NCBI RefSeq assembly: GCF_018343625.1
Contig: NZ_JAGYPG010000002.1
Coordinates: 415,280-479,279, forward strand
Reading direction: 5' to 3'
Source: Lederbergia citri
GTDB taxonomy: Bacteria; Bacillota; Bacilli; Bacillales; Bacillaceae_C
Length of the DNA: 64,000 bases
Part shown: positions 14,109 through 23,888 of the stretch, one piece after another
How positions within the stretch are numbered: position 1 is the first letter of the stretch
How the letters are laid out: every line of letters begins with the position of its first letter
Position numbers and translations under genes: made by a program
Notes under the pieces: generated by a model
Told to the model about the DNA's origin: nothing
Database searches by the model: none
Seen by the model: the letters and a program-made list of their open reading frames with translations, nothing else

Positions 14109-16978
14109 TAATCTTCACCTAACTTTATGGCTTGATGAATTTTTATTTTTCTTAAGAAGCCGATTAATATGGCGGATCCTAGAACTAGCATTAATGCTGA
14201 GAATATATAAATTTTCGCCTCATCGCTCGCATCAGAAATGACCGTAAATGGAGGCGTTAAGTCACGAATATTCAACGAAAGCTTAAACAGTGGAACATAT
14301 AATTGACTTGTCACTCCACCTACGATGATTCCGAGTATACATGCGAAACCTGATGTAAGGACTTGTTCTGAAACCAATATTCCAATTAATTTTGGCATTG
14401 GAATCCCCATTGCCCTGTAAATACCATATTGCAGTGTCCTTGATTTGATCGTCAGCACCCAATATAAAAGGAAACCAATAAATGAAATCAACAACGATAT
14501 AAGGAAACCTAATGTCATTGTACCATTTAACCCCAATAAAAGTGCTCCATTTTTCAAATCAGTGATTTGTGGATTTACATCGTTCATGACCATAACCGGA
14601 ATTTTAGAGTCTTTTAAATCTTGATAAAATTCGGCCCGAGAAGTATCCGGCTTTAACTTCAGCCAAACCTCATAAGGTTCAAGGCCAAGCATATTTTGTA
14701 CATATGGGAGGTTAGCTACAACAAGAGCACCCTCGGATTTATTTTCCACCGACTTCTCCAAAGGATTGAACGATGGCCAATAATCAATGATTCCAAACAC
14801 TACAAATTCCCCATAATCGGAACCAGCCCACTGCATCGTAATATAATCACCTTGTTTAACTTCTAGAGCATCGGCTGCTTTTTTCGAAATAAGGACCGCG
14901 CTTGGCTCTTTCGCGATTAGGTTCAAATACTCGTACCAATGATGCGGCAATAAGGAAGGTTTAAACCATGCCGTTTCACCAAACGCCTTCGGCTCAATCG
15001 CCATCAAAGTTGGATAATGGATGCTTTTTCCGCTAGGGGTTGTAACGGATACGGAATCCTTTTTAAACACTTTCGCAGCTTTATCAACTTGCTTTAATTT
15101 TGTTATTGGATCAAAAGGTGGTTCCGTATAAACAACAGGTTCCACTTCTGGAAGAGCATCAGCAGACTCTCCTCCGCCTTCAGTTCCACTAGGACTTGGA
15201 GAAGTACCACCGCTGCTAGGACGACTACTCTCCCATCTTAACAGCATACGAACTTCCGAACCATTTTTATAATGCAATTGCTCTTCCAAGTTTGTGTTAA
15301 TAGTCCGGGCGGCACTAGCACTGAACACACCCATTCCTATTGTCATCACTAAAAACAACATAAGAAACTGATATTGTTTTGTAGATCTACTCACTTGTAA
15401 AAATGTACTGTATAACGAGACTGGCCAAAACTTTTCTCCAATTTTATAAAACAGCTTCAAAATTAAAGGATATATTCTGAGGGCTACCAATCCTAAGCCA
15501 ATAATGAATAAGGCTGGCATGAAAAATAGCTCCGGGTCGATCATTACGTCAGAACTCTCTACATCAAGGTTCTGCAACACTTTTTGACTGCGGTTAAAAG
15601 CAACGAGTCCATAAATGGCAACTCCAAGAACCGAAAATTCAAAAATTACAGTATACCAAGGTATCTTGCCAACATCCCTTGCTGATTGCTGTTTATGACT
15701 GACAATACTTTTTCCTGATGCACTATAAACAGGAATCATGATCATGATGATAGAAGCCAAAACAGCAAGCAGTGCATAAATATAAGATTTTACAGAAAGT
15801 TTAACAGGTAATGCTGACCTCTGAATAAATTCTAGGAAACCATTGGATGCACCGAGCAATTTACACAGTTGCAAACCGATGAGTGGGCCGATTAAGAGTG
15901 CCAGAGCACCCAAAATGGCTATTTCGATAAAATAAATGCCTAGAATTTGCCAGCGGCTTGCTCCCCTACTTGTAAAGACTGCAATTTCATTTAATTGCCG
16001 TTCAATGATCAAGCGAGAAATCATAAATAAATAAATGGCAAGCATAATGAGAACCGGGACATTCAACGACCAAAGCATCGTTGTCATTTGCATTCCTTTA
16101 TTTTCATATGATTTTAGGATATTTTTGATTGGGAAGTTAAATAAAATAGTTGCTTTTTTCACGCTCGAGATTTGCGATTTCAACTTTGATTCCAAACTCA
16201 ATAATGCTGGGAAATGGGTAGATTCGATTTTATGATAGTCAAATGCTGAACTGAATCGGCCAATTCCTAATAGTTCTTCATGTTTTGGAATTAATTCGTC
16301 CCTAAACCATTTTTCATTAACGATAAAATCATCATTGAATGATCGTGGTACAAGAGACCAATATGGGTCCTCAACTGATTTTGGCTGGAAGGTTCCAACG
16401 GGCTTAATGACAAACTGCTGCTCGCCTTCGCTGCCGACGATAAAATTAGTTCCCAGCACCATGCTTCTTTTAACTAAAGCTGTTTCTGAAACGAGAGCCT
16501 CTACAACTCCATCTACAGTTTTATCACTAGGAAAAGTTCCATCCGTAATCGTAATATGATCCTTGAGTCCGGAAATCATAAGTAATTTTGCTGCGTTTTG
16601 CGAACTTCCGCGCCGTTCTTCTTCTTCATACATTGTTCGAAGCGGAGTCGTCGCGATAATATTTGCATCTGCTATAACCGGGATTCCTGTACTCTCTACA
16701 AGATTCTTCTTGATATCTTCCACTTTGGCGAGTGATTCTGCAGGTTTTTTAACGATAGAGCTAGCGAATGTATCAGAGAACGAAAATTCACCTGGATATT
16801 GATTTTTCTTCACTTGATGGTCTTCTAATTCACGAACTAATAATTTTTGTAATACGCTGGAAGTATATGTTGGAATACTGGAAACAAGTGAAACGGTTAT
16901 GATTAAACCGAGGAATAAGCTTCCGGTCAGCCAGCGATTGTTCAGCATCTTACGAAAAATTAACTTTATGATAGCCAC
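14108..16978 (-). CDS. Large FtsX/MacB-like ABC transporter permease
   Basis: 956 residues, GTG start with AGGAGG upstream. One N-terminal helix (about 16-36) is followed by a large extracellular domain, a three-helix FtsX-like core near 305-420, further helices, a second extracellular region, and a C-terminal three-helix core (about 830-945). This is the duplicated arrangement of LolE/YknZ-like exporters. Around residues 580-612 there is a Ser/Gly/Pro-rich linker (SSRPSSGGTSPSPSGTEGGG). It likely drives mechanotransmission-type export of a lipid, peptide or antibiotic with the adaptor and ATPases encoded in the same operon. Substrate unknown. Confidence 0.83.
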   Translation of the reverse strand: MAIIKLIFRKMLNNRWLTGSLFLGLIITVSLVSSIPTYTSSVLQKLLVRELEDHQVKKNQYPGEFSFSDTFASSIVKKPAESLAKVEDIKKNLVESTGIPVIADANIIATTPLRTMYEEEERRGSSQNAAKLLMISGLKDHITITDGTFPSDKTVDGVVEALVSETALVKRSMVLGTNFIVGSEGEQQFVIKPVGTFQPKSVEDPYWSLVPRSFNDDFIVNEKWFRDELIPKHEELLGIGRFSSAFDYHKIESTHFPALLSLESKLKSQISSVKKATILFNFPIKNILKSYENKGMQMTTMLWSLNVPVLIMLAIYLFMISRLIIERQLNEIAVFTSRGASRWQILGIYFIEIAILGALALLIGPLIGLQLCKLLGASNGFLEFIQRSALPVKLSVKSYIYALLAVLASIIMIMIPVYSASGKSIVSHKQQSARDVGKIPWYTVIFEFSVLGVAIYGLVAFNRSQKVLQNLDVESSDVMIDPELFFMPALFIIGLGLVALRIYPLILKLFYKIGEKFWPVSLYSTFLQVSRSTKQYQFLMLFLVMTIGMGVFSASAARTINTNLEEQLHYKNGSEVRMLLRWESSRPSSGGTSPSPSGTEGGGESADALPEVEPVVYTEPPFDPITKLKQVDKAAKVFKKDSVSVTTPSGKSIHYPTLMAIEPKAFGETAWFKPSLLPHHWYEYLNLIAKEPSAVLISKKAADALEVKQGDYITMQWAGSDYGEFVVFGIIDYWPSFNPLEKSVENKSEGALVVANLPYVQNMLGLEPYEVWLKLKPDTSRAEFYQDLKDSKIPVMVMNDVNPQITDLKNGALLLGLNGTMTLGFLISLLISFIGFLLYWVLTIKSRTLQYGIYRAMGIPMPKLIGILVSEQVLTSGFACILGIIVGGVTSQLYVPLFKLSLNIRDLTPPFTVISDASDEAKIYIFSALMLVLGSAILIGFLRKIKIHQAIKLGED

Positions 16979-16990
16979 CGCTTATACCTC

Positions 16991-18040
16991 CTACTTTAAG
17001 ATGATGACGTCCCCTTCATTGAGTCCTTTCAACACTTCCACTTCTGTAGAAGACATAATTCCGACCTCAACATCCACTTCACGTTTTGTATTATCAACCA
17101 TGACTTGAACATAGTTTCTGCCAACCGTTGTGCGAAGGCCATTTTTCGGAATGACGAGTGTATCCTTTTTACTCGCAGTGATGATTTCAATACCTGCAAG
17201 ATCTCCAACTTTTGTATCATTCGGAAGCTTTTCAGCCTCTACTAGGATTGATTTACTATAAAGATCTGGATTTTTTTCATAAATATCAGCAGGGACATCT
17301 TTTGGAGTCTGTACGACTTTTCCTTTACCTTCTTTACCGCTTATGTTGGTTACGACATCCATCCCAATTTTCACATCTGCAAGATCATTGGCATTCATTG
17401 CTGTATATTGAATTTGCAGTTGAGTCGTTTCCGCTACTTGAAATAATGATTCGTAAGCGGGAACACCTTGACCTTGTTGAATTTCTGTAACATACGTGAT
17501 GACTCCGTCAATAGGCGAAGTGATTTTTGATTCCTCTAACTGATTATTCATAAAATAAAGTCGATTCTGAATGCTTTGGACATCTAATTTTCCCATTTCG
17601 ATGGAATATTTATCTTCATGATTCGATTGCATTTGTTGAAGTCTTAACTGAGCTTTTTTCAAATCGATATAAGCTTGGTCAATTTCAAAAGAGAGATTGC
17701 CAGTTTCTAATTCTGCAAGTGCTTGGCCTTTCTTTACTAAATCCCCTTCTCTAACATTGATTTTCTTTAAACGTCCGCCATCTTTTGTGTAATATAAATC
17801 ATGATGACTAGTTGGAACCATCGTTCCCGACCCTTTAACCCTTTTAATGATTTCGGCTTTTTTAACTTCTGCCGTTTCGTAATCAAGCTGGGCTGGTTCA
17901 ACAAGTGGCGGCGCCAACACAGGTTCTTCCTTCGGTAAGAAAGAACATCCTCCTAAAAAGAATGAGAAGAATGCCAAAGTCCCTAGTAAATAGTAAACAT
18001 TTATTCTATTAGATGATAATTTCTTGTTTATCTTTCGCAA
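16991..18040 (-). CDS. Membrane-fusion (HlyD/MacA-like) adaptor lipoprotein
   Basis: About 349 residues. The signal peptide ends in the lipobox LGGC (Cys32). Then come a beta-barrel/lipoyl half-motif (GGRLKKINVREGDLVKKGQALAEL), a coiled-coil hairpin (about 120-175), the second lipoyl half (ITSPIDGVITYV) and a C-terminal domain. This is the adaptor of an ABC exporter, anchored on the outer face of the membrane. I choose the TTG at 18040: GGAGG lies nine bases upstream and the basic n-region then fits a signal peptide. The gene overlaps the preceding ATPase gene by 32 bases. Confidence 0.83.
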   Translation of the reverse strand: MRKINKKLSSNRINVYYLLGTLAFFSFFLGGCSFLPKEEPVLAPPLVEPAQLDYETAEVKKAEIIKRVKGSGTMVPTSHHDLYYTKDGGRLKKINVREGDLVKKGQALAELETGNLSFEIDQAYIDLKKAQLRLQQMQSNHEDKYSIEMGKLDVQSIQNRLYFMNNQLEESKITSPIDGVITYVTEIQQGQGVPAYESLFQVAETTQLQIQYTAMNANDLADVKIGMDVVTNISGKEGKGKVVQTPKDVPADIYEKNPDLYSKSILVEAEKLPNDTKVGDLAGIEIITASKKDTLVIPKNGLRTTVGRNYVQVMVDNTKREVDVEVGIMSSTEVEVLKGLNEGDVIILK

Positions 18041-18704
18041 TTTTCCGATCCTCCAATGTATAAACATGTTCTATTATTTCGAGAATGCCAGGATCGTGTG
18101 TTGTCATCACGATCGTAGTCGTTTTATTTTTCACGAGTTCCTGAAAAGCGCTAATAATATGAAATGCCATTTTCGTATCTAATTCTGCTGTAGGCTCATC
18201 CGCTAAGAGAAGTGCTGGTTTTGTAGCAATCGCCCTTGCTACCGCTACCCTTTGCTGCTCTCCGCCGGAAATTTCGTAAGGGCGGTGTTTAGCTCGTTTT
18301 GAAAGCCCAACAAGTTCAATGGACTCTTTTATTTTCTCTGCCCATTCTGCACGCGGCACCCCTGCGATTCTAAGCCCAAATTCGATATTTTCTTCCACTG
18401 TCATTAGTGGAACTAGTCCATAAGACTGGAACACAAAGCCCATTTTCTGCCTGCGCAGCTCTGAACACTGCTTCTCATTGTATTTGCTGATCGGATTTCC
18501 TTCTATGTATATCTCCCCATCCGTTGGCTTATCTAAAGCACCAATTAAATTCAGCAAAGTTGTTTTACCTGATCCTGACCTTCCTCTTAGGGCTACCAAC
18601 TGATGTGGCTCAATTGTTAAATTAATCTGATCTAAAATATCTACTTTTTTATTCCCGGATCCAAATGACTTGCTAATATTTTCTATTCTTACAACCGGTT
18701 CCAT
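18009..18704 (-). CDS. ABC transporter ATP-binding protein, MacB/LolD type
   Basis: About 231 residues. Walker A GRSGSGKTT near residue 41, Q-loop FVFQSYGLVP, signature ISGGEQQRVAVARA, Walker B LLLADEPTAELD and switch-His TTHDPG are all intact. It is the first gene of a four-gene operon (ATPase, adaptor, permease, second ATPase). The start MEPVVRI has AAAGGTG eight bases upstream; a GTG two codons earlier is too close to it. Having two ATPases with one permease suggests either a heterodimer or two alternative partners. Confidence 0.88.
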   Translation of the reverse strand: MEPVVRIENISKSFGSGNKKVDILDQINLTIEPHQLVALRGRSGSGKTTLLNLIGALDKPTDGEIYIEGNPISKYNEKQCSELRRQKMGFVFQSYGLVPLMTVEENIEFGLRIAGVPRAEWAEKIKESIELVGLSKRAKHRPYEISGGEQQRVAVARAIATKPALLLADEPTAELDTKMAFHIISAFQELVKNKTTTIVMTTHDPGILEIIEHVYTLEDRKIAKDKQEIII

Positions 18705-19012
18705 TTTCACAGCACCTTTCTATCATTTCTGGATGCTAATCCCCCAATCCTTTAAACGACCACCCCTTTGTGCTCAAATCACTGAAGTCAGCGCTTACAA
18801 AAAATATTAAATCAACGTACATTTACGAAATATCATACTTTAGTCTTAATATTGTGTCAGTTTTCGCATAACTTTATATTAGTATTCATGAAACCAAACG
18901 TCAATGTGATTTTTACAAATTTGTTACATTCGTAGAAGGCTATCTTTAGTTCTAGAATCGTTCTAGGGCAATAAAAATACCATTGTAATCAAGGTTTTCT
19001 TCCAATATAGTT
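18705..19012. other. Intergenic region before the ABC export operon, with a cre-like site
   Basis: This 308-base stretch separates the ABC operon from araM. At 18786-18799 the reverse complement TGTAAGCGCTGACT matches the cre consensus TGWAANCGNTNWCA at 13 of 14 positions. TTCTAGA-type repeats occur near 18951-18968 and 19010. No gene or clear terminator was seen. Confidence 0.45.
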
Positions 19013-20185
19013 CTAGAGACCGCTGTTATAGCATTTCAACATTGTAAAACGCTCTCTTAATAGATGTGCTTCTTTTAAGCTTCTATTAACAAGTTCCTCA
19101 CTAATTCCTAATTCTTCTGGTGCAGTAGCACCTCCGACCTTTTGTAAAAGAGTTCGCAATTGTTCTTTATTTGGAATGGTGGCAACGATCTCTGCAACTT
19201 TTTCACTTTTATCTTTTAATGCATGTGGAAGCAGCTTACCAGATGAAAGCCAATCATTGTAAAGCTTTGCAAGCATAACGGAACTGATACCAACCTTTGC
19301 ACCATGTAAAACTTGGCGACGTTTATTTTGTAATAATTCCATTTCCCAGTAGTGTGAAAGATGGTGTTCTCCACCTGATGCCGGATGTGATTGTCCAAAC
19401 AATAGCATAGCGAGACCGGACTGGATAAGTGAAGCTAGTAAAATGCGAATTCCTTCTTCGTCCCCTGCGGCTATTTGGTCGACGTGCTCTACAGAATAAT
19501 CAAGGGCTTCTTTCGTAATCGAAGCAGCAAGCGGGCAATATGGTTCATCTGCTATTAATCTACCAAAGCTCCAATCTGCGAGCGATGTATATTTTGCCAA
19601 CATATCGCTGAAGCCAGCCGCTGTCATCTCTTTTGGAGCATTTATAAGTACATGGATGTCGGCAAAAAGGGCGATGGGAGATACCGTTTGAAAAGTCTTT
19701 TTTACTCCACGAACAATTAACGGAGCACCTAATGAAGTAAACCCATCCACAGAAGCCGCTGTTGGAATTGAAATAAACGGCTTTCCAGTTTTGGCACTGC
19801 AAAATCTTGTAATATCGTGGATTGTACCAGAACCAACTGCCATAAGCACATCAACATGGGCATCGATTTCTATAAGTGCCTGGACAATCGAAACTTCATC
19901 CGCTACTACATCTCCCATTTTATTCGGCTTAATGGTGCATACGGAATATTCGAGATTTGCATTTCGTAAACTTTCTGCAAGCTTTTCCCCAGCAGCTTCA
20001 TACGTATTTTCATCTGCTACTAGAAGAACACACTTAAACTCTTTTTCTATAAGAAATGATGAGCATTTTTCAAAAGCATTGGTACCTATATACATCGTTT
20101 CTATTGGAATGTGATGATGTTTATGACCACAGCTGCATGTTTTACCTAAAGCTTCTATTTCCGCAATCATTTCTTCTAGTTTCAT
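19013..20185 (-). CDS. araM: Glycerol-1-phosphate dehydrogenase, AraM/EgsA family
   Basis: 390 residues, close to the length of B. subtilis AraM. It reduces dihydroxyacetone phosphate to sn-glycerol 1-phosphate with NAD(P)H and needs a divalent metal. The nucleotide-binding GSGTIHDITR and the later SHPASGGEHHLSHYWEME and LHGAKVG segments hold the metal-binding His residues. A CSCGHKHHH segment near the N-terminus is notable. I start at MKLEEMIAEI because AAAGGGAG lies upstream at a good distance. An AraR-like box sits 26 bases upstream. In B. subtilis araM is inside the ara operon; here it follows an orphan binding protein. Confidence 0.9.
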   Translation of the reverse strand: MKLEEMIAEIEALGKTCSCGHKHHHIPIETMYIGTNAFEKCSSFLIEKEFKCVLLVADENTYEAAGEKLAESLRNANLEYSVCTIKPNKMGDVVADEVSIVQALIEIDAHVDVLMAVGSGTIHDITRFCSAKTGKPFISIPTAASVDGFTSLGAPLIVRGVKKTFQTVSPIALFADIHVLINAPKEMTAAGFSDMLAKYTSLADWSFGRLIADEPYCPLAASITKEALDYSVEHVDQIAAGDEEGIRILLASLIQSGLAMLLFGQSHPASGGEHHLSHYWEMELLQNKRRQVLHGAKVGISSVMLAKLYNDWLSSGKLLPHALKDKSEKVAEIVATIPNKEQLRTLLQKVGGATAPEELGISEELVNRSLKEAHLLRERFTMLKCYNSGL

Positions 20186-20210
20186 TTGGTAAAAGTCTCC
20201 CTTTCTTTCA

Positions 20211-20226
20211 ACTTGTACGAACATGC
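20211..20226. promoter_or_regulatory. AraR-like box upstream of araM
   Basis: ACTTGTACGAACATGC resembles the B. subtilis AraR operator ATTTGTACGTACAAAT and is nearly the same as the site at 27225-27240 before araN. Its position just before araM suggests arabinose-dependent control. Confidence 0.6.
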
Positions 20227-20291
20227 TACCATTTTTAGCAAGTAAATTCAATTGCATGTAGCGATACTGTTAAATTGTTAACAAAAAAATA

Positions 20292-20316
20292 AGAGGAAGA
20301 AATAACTCCCTCCTCT
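20292..20316 (-). terminator. Terminator after the orphan solute-binding protein gene
   Basis: AGAGGA (20292-20297) pairs with TCCTCT (20311-20316). On the minus strand the stem is followed by TATTTTTTTG. It begins at the stop codon of the binding-protein gene and separates it from araM. Confidence 0.75.
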
Positions 20317-21922
20317 AAAAATCTATTTTATTTACTTGGTACTCATCATAATACCTTTGCATTATATCTATTGTCTTGGAAATTCCTATGCTTTCTAACT
20401 GCTGCACATAAGTATCCCATTCTTTTTCCATACCGCCTTCTGTTACCCATTTTCCGAAAGCACCCATCGAAATATTCATTAAGGCAGTATTGATCTGTGT
20501 TAATACATAATAATCATCGGGGCTGTACTTGATGAAAATGTCAGGGTACACATCTTTTTCTTTATTAATGGAATCGAGTGCTTCTTTTAACGGTTTCGTT
20601 TGGTCAACAATTGCTTCTAAATCAGAGCTTGGAGTTAGATGCAACGTGTCTGGTATATACATCGGGCCCTTATCTCCCCATGTCGTTGTCCATTTCCACG
20701 TAGCCGGGTCCAGCGCGAGATCCTCTGGCGGAAGCACCGTGTATGTTCCATCCCCATTATCGGAAATATTGGACCCAATCGAACCAAATAAAGCTTGCAT
20801 GCTGACAATCGGATCGTAGAGTTGGTTAATGAATTTCATCGCTGCGTCCTTGTCTTTCGCTGAAGCGGACATTTGTACCATATTAGCTCCATACGTTAAT
20901 CCATAGTAATCATAACTCCAGGATACTTGTGCGTCTGAGCTTGATGAAACTTGCAAAGACGGCATGGAAACGTATTGCGAGGCTAACGTATTGCCAAATC
21001 GTTCAGATAACTCCCAGCCCCATGTAAACCCTACATTTGCTGTATTCCCATTACCGCGTGCAACGGATTGATATAAAGCATAATCGCGGGATATGATGTC
21101 TTCTGTCAATACACCAACTTCCCAACATTTATGTAAAAATTTTATTAATTCCTGCACACGCTCGTCTACAAAAAAGTTTTTCACGACTCCATCTTCAACG
21201 AAATATCCTTGTCCCCCACCGTTCGTGATCGTAATTCCGACACTCCCTAACATAACAGTAGGATGGAAGAAATCAAAGCCTCCCATTCCAAGTGGAGCAA
21301 AATCCATTGGGATCTCGTCATCAGGGTCTCCATTTCCGTTGGCATCATTTTCCTTAAAAGCCACTAAAACTGCGAATAATTCATCCCATGTCGTCGGCAC
21401 ATCCAAACCTAAGTTATCTAACCATTGTTTATTGATAAATTGTCTTGTCGCCGTTTCCGTTCCAAAGGGCTGATACTTTGGCAATCCGTAAATCTTTCCG
21501 TCCAATTGAGTCGCAATCACTTTCGTTTCAGGTTTATCCTGAAACATTTGCTGAACGTTCGGACCATCCTTTTCAATTAATTCCGTCAAATCTTGAAACA
21601 AGTTTGGATATTGGGCAAATTCAGCATCCGTTATTGCATATGAACCAATAATAAGGTCGGGAATTTCTCCGCTAAACAATAATTCTTGTTTTACTTTTTC
21701 CCAATCAGGAGAAGTCACTTCCTGCCATTCAATTTCTACTCCGGCATTTTTCTCTGTCTCCTTAAGCCAATCCATTTTGGCTACATCTTGGGTTAGTGGA
21801 TGTTTTACAATAATAGCATTTAGTTTCACTTTACTCTTTTTACTTACCCCAATACTCATACAGCCCGCCAACATAAACGCACTAATGGTTATCATTAATA
21901 ATGCTGAGAGTCCCTTTTTCAC
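20315..21922 (-). CDS. Extracellular solute-binding lipoprotein (family 1), not linked to permease genes
   Basis: 535 residues, GTG start with GGAGG upstream. Lipobox LAGC (Cys21) follows a hydrophobic signal. The length and the DANGNGDPDDEIP segment, a calcium-binding-like Asp-rich loop, are typical of LplA/YtcQ-like binding proteins for complex oligosaccharides. It captures a sugar ligand outside the cell. Its neighbours are an MFS gene upstream and araM downstream; no CUT1 permease pair is adjacent, so its partner is unknown. It could share the AraPQ permeases or act as a sensor component. Confidence 0.83.
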   Translation of the reverse strand: MKKGLSALLMITISAFMLAGCMSIGVSKKSKVKLNAIIVKHPLTQDVAKMDWLKETEKNAGVEIEWQEVTSPDWEKVKQELLFSGEIPDLIIGSYAITDAEFAQYPNLFQDLTELIEKDGPNVQQMFQDKPETKVIATQLDGKIYGLPKYQPFGTETATRQFINKQWLDNLGLDVPTTWDELFAVLVAFKENDANGNGDPDDEIPMDFAPLGMGGFDFFHPTVMLGSVGITITNGGGQGYFVEDGVVKNFFVDERVQELIKFLHKCWEVGVLTEDIISRDYALYQSVARGNGNTANVGFTWGWELSERFGNTLASQYVSMPSLQVSSSSDAQVSWSYDYYGLTYGANMVQMSASAKDKDAAMKFINQLYDPIVSMQALFGSIGSNISDNGDGTYTVLPPEDLALDPATWKWTTTWGDKGPMYIPDTLHLTPSSDLEAIVDQTKPLKEALDSINKEKDVYPDIFIKYSPDDYYVLTQINTALMNISMGAFGKWVTEGGMEKEWDTYVQQLESIGISKTIDIMQRYYDEYQVNKIDF

Positions 21923-21973
21923 GACTTTCCTCCAATAATCATTCTTACTATAATGATACCAATTTTTGTTAAA

Positions 21974-23137
21974 CTAGGCTGCTGATTTTTCAAGTTTTTC
22001 TGATTTTTCTAAATAGAAACTTATAAGTATTATCAATATTAACGGCATTGATAAAATTCCAAATAAAACACCCATTTGCACATGCTCAGCAATAAATCCG
22101 AACACATAAGGAATGGTCATCCCACCGATTCCACCTGCTGCAACCGCAAGACCAAAAGCGGTTCCCGTATATTTGGATGAAAACATCGTTCCAGCCTGTG
22201 ATACGACGAGTGGCCATATTCCTGAAAAACCAAGTCCCATTAAAAACAATGTCACGGGAGCAATTGAATTGAATACTGAAAATACTTGCGCCACAAGCCC
22301 TGTAATGGCTACAAGGCAAAGACCGCTTACGAGAATTTTATTTGAAAATCTTTCTGCCAACCATGCTGAAATAAAGCGCCCAATCGTGATGCCAAACCAA
22401 AGCAGACCTACCATAAACCCAGCAAAGGTTTGATCATAGTTTAAGTCGGTTAAATGTTTCGGTGTCCAACCCCACGCAGTCGTTTCCACTCCAACATAAA
22501 GTGCTATCGCGGTACAAAGCAGGATGAAGCTTTTATTGCCTAAAATGTTTTTAAATGCAGAAACATCGAAACTCTCATCTGTTTCTACTTTTGGATATTC
22601 GTATCTCGTGACCCATATAACAGCTGCAAAAGCTAAGATGGTCGCAACGAAATAGGCCGTATTCCATGAATAATTTGAATCGATTAACCAACCGGAAAAA
22701 GTAGGACCTATAATCGCTCCAACACCAAAAAATACGTGTGTAAATGTCACTGCCCGTCTTTCGTTGCCTGGATTGACGTCCGCAACAATGGCACTAAGTG
22801 TACTCTCGATAACTCCACCAAAACCACCCACTAGAAAAAACATCACGATGGAAAGTGAAAAGTAAGGAGAAATGGAGAAAAATAGGAGTGAACTTGCAAA
22901 TCCTAAACCTGACCAAACAACAACTCGTTTTTTCCCGATACGATCAGAAATAATTCCTCCAAATATAATCGCCACTGTAAATCCAGCGGCAGAAACGGAA
23001 AAGAAGGACCCCATTTGCGCCACTGACAAATGGAAAGATTCAGACATTTTTTCAATCAATGGTCCAAGCATCGTCATCTGTAAACCAAACACCAAAATTG
23101 TGAAATTAATGGCATACGTAAAAAGTTTTCTATTCAT
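21974..23137 (-). CDS. MFS sugar permease
   Basis: 387 residues, about 12 membrane helices. The loop 2-3 motif GGIISDRIGKKR, an acidic helix 4 region (GGVIESTLSAIVAD) and the YVGVETTAWGW segment resemble the fucose/glucose permease-like (FGHS) branch of MFS. It probably imports a monosaccharide by H+ symport. GGGGG precedes the ATG. The orphan solute-binding gene follows 51 bases downstream, so the two may be cotranscribed, an unusual pairing. Substrate is inferred only from the arabinose context. Confidence 0.75.
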   Translation of the reverse strand: MNRKLFTYAINFTILVFGLQMTMLGPLIEKMSESFHLSVAQMGSFFSVSAAGFTVAIIFGGIISDRIGKKRVVVWSGLGFASSLLFFSISPYFSLSIVMFFLVGGFGGVIESTLSAIVADVNPGNERRAVTFTHVFFGVGAIIGPTFSGWLIDSNYSWNTAYFVATILAFAAVIWVTRYEYPKVETDESFDVSAFKNILGNKSFILLCTAIALYVGVETTAWGWTPKHLTDLNYDQTFAGFMVGLLWFGITIGRFISAWLAERFSNKILVSGLCLVAITGLVAQVFSVFNSIAPVTLFLMGLGFSGIWPLVVSQAGTMFSSKYTGTAFGLAVAAGGIGGMTIPYVFGFIAEHVQMGVLFGILSMPLILIILISFYLEKSEKLEKSAA

Positions 23138-23159
23138 GATGTTCCCCCATACACACGAG

Positions 23160-23192
23160 TCAGCCCCTTACCGACATTCGGAAGGGACTGAT
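23160..23192. other. Long hairpin between the YesL-like gene and the MFS gene
   Basis: TCAGCCCCTTACCGA pairs with TCGGAAGGGACTGA around a three-base loop, with few mismatches. On the minus strand no T tract follows within ten bases, so it may be a terminator of the ara importer operon, an mRNA-end stabiliser or a leader structure of the MFS gene. Confidence 0.6.
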
Positions 23193-23240
23193 TTCGCTTA
23201 CATTTTTATTTTTTTGAATATTTCTCATTTTAACACAAAC

Positions 23241-23852
23241 TTAGCTTTTATCCAATTTGTTAAATACTTGCATGGCTACCCACATGCAGCCTGATAATCC
23301 AATCGCAATTGAGAAGAAGATAATAAATGCGGGGATTTCCAAAGAAATATAAAGGACTATGAAAATGACCATTCCAAGTAAAAGAGTATAATGTATCTTG
23401 GAAATTCCAAGAATGAATGCATTTTTTACATGTTGATACCAAGCTGCCTCATAATGAGCCATCAACGGAAAGGACCATAAAGCGATAATCGTATAGAAAA
23501 AAACTAACAAGTAAAAAGCAAATGGAATGATAAATAGAAGATCTGCCGTATTCAACATCACTCGATAATTCAAATAAAGTACAATGCCAATTATCGTAAG
23601 AACCCATCCTAGTAAATTGGCGTTTTTAAACTCTTGCTTATAAATCTCCTTGAAGGTTCGAAAAATATGAATCTCATCATTGCCCATTATCCACTTTCTC
23701 GCCATTCCAAGCGCTGCAACCGTTGTTGGAAAAACTCCGGCCAAAAATAATCCGCGAAAAGAAAATAAAAACCATAGCCCGTTCAGAATTGCGAGGCGCA
23801 TAATCCATTGCAGGATTTGATCAAGTGAAGATACGATTTGTTTACCATCCAT
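23241..23852 (-). CDS. YesL-like membrane protein (DUF624)
   Basis: About 203 residues with roughly five to six membrane helices. DUF624/YesL proteins are commonly encoded beside CUT1 sugar importers in Firmicutes; their function is unsettled. I start at MDGKQIVSSL because AAGGGTGG precedes it; a GTG ten codons earlier is a possible alternative. It is the fourth gene after araN, araP and araQ, so it is probably co-expressed with the importer. A paralogue lies at 41525-42184 in the second importer locus. Confidence 0.78.
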   Translation of the reverse strand: MDGKQIVSSLDQILQWIMRLAILNGLWFLFSFRGLFLAGVFPTTVAALGMARKWIMGNDEIHIFRTFKEIYKQEFKNANLLGWVLTIIGIVLYLNYRVMLNTADLLFIIPFAFYLLVFFYTIIALWSFPLMAHYEAAWYQHVKNAFILGISKIHYTLLLGMVIFIVLYISLEIPAFIIFFSIAIGLSGCMWVAMQVFNKLDKS

Positions 23853-23888
23853 GTTGCCGCCACCCTTATTAGATTCTTTCACTCTATG

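Noticed and set aside
23160..23192. Riboswitch or attenuator before the MFS gene
   Set aside because: Only one long hairpin is seen, with no alternative pairing or known aptamer pattern; kept only as an unassigned stem-loop.
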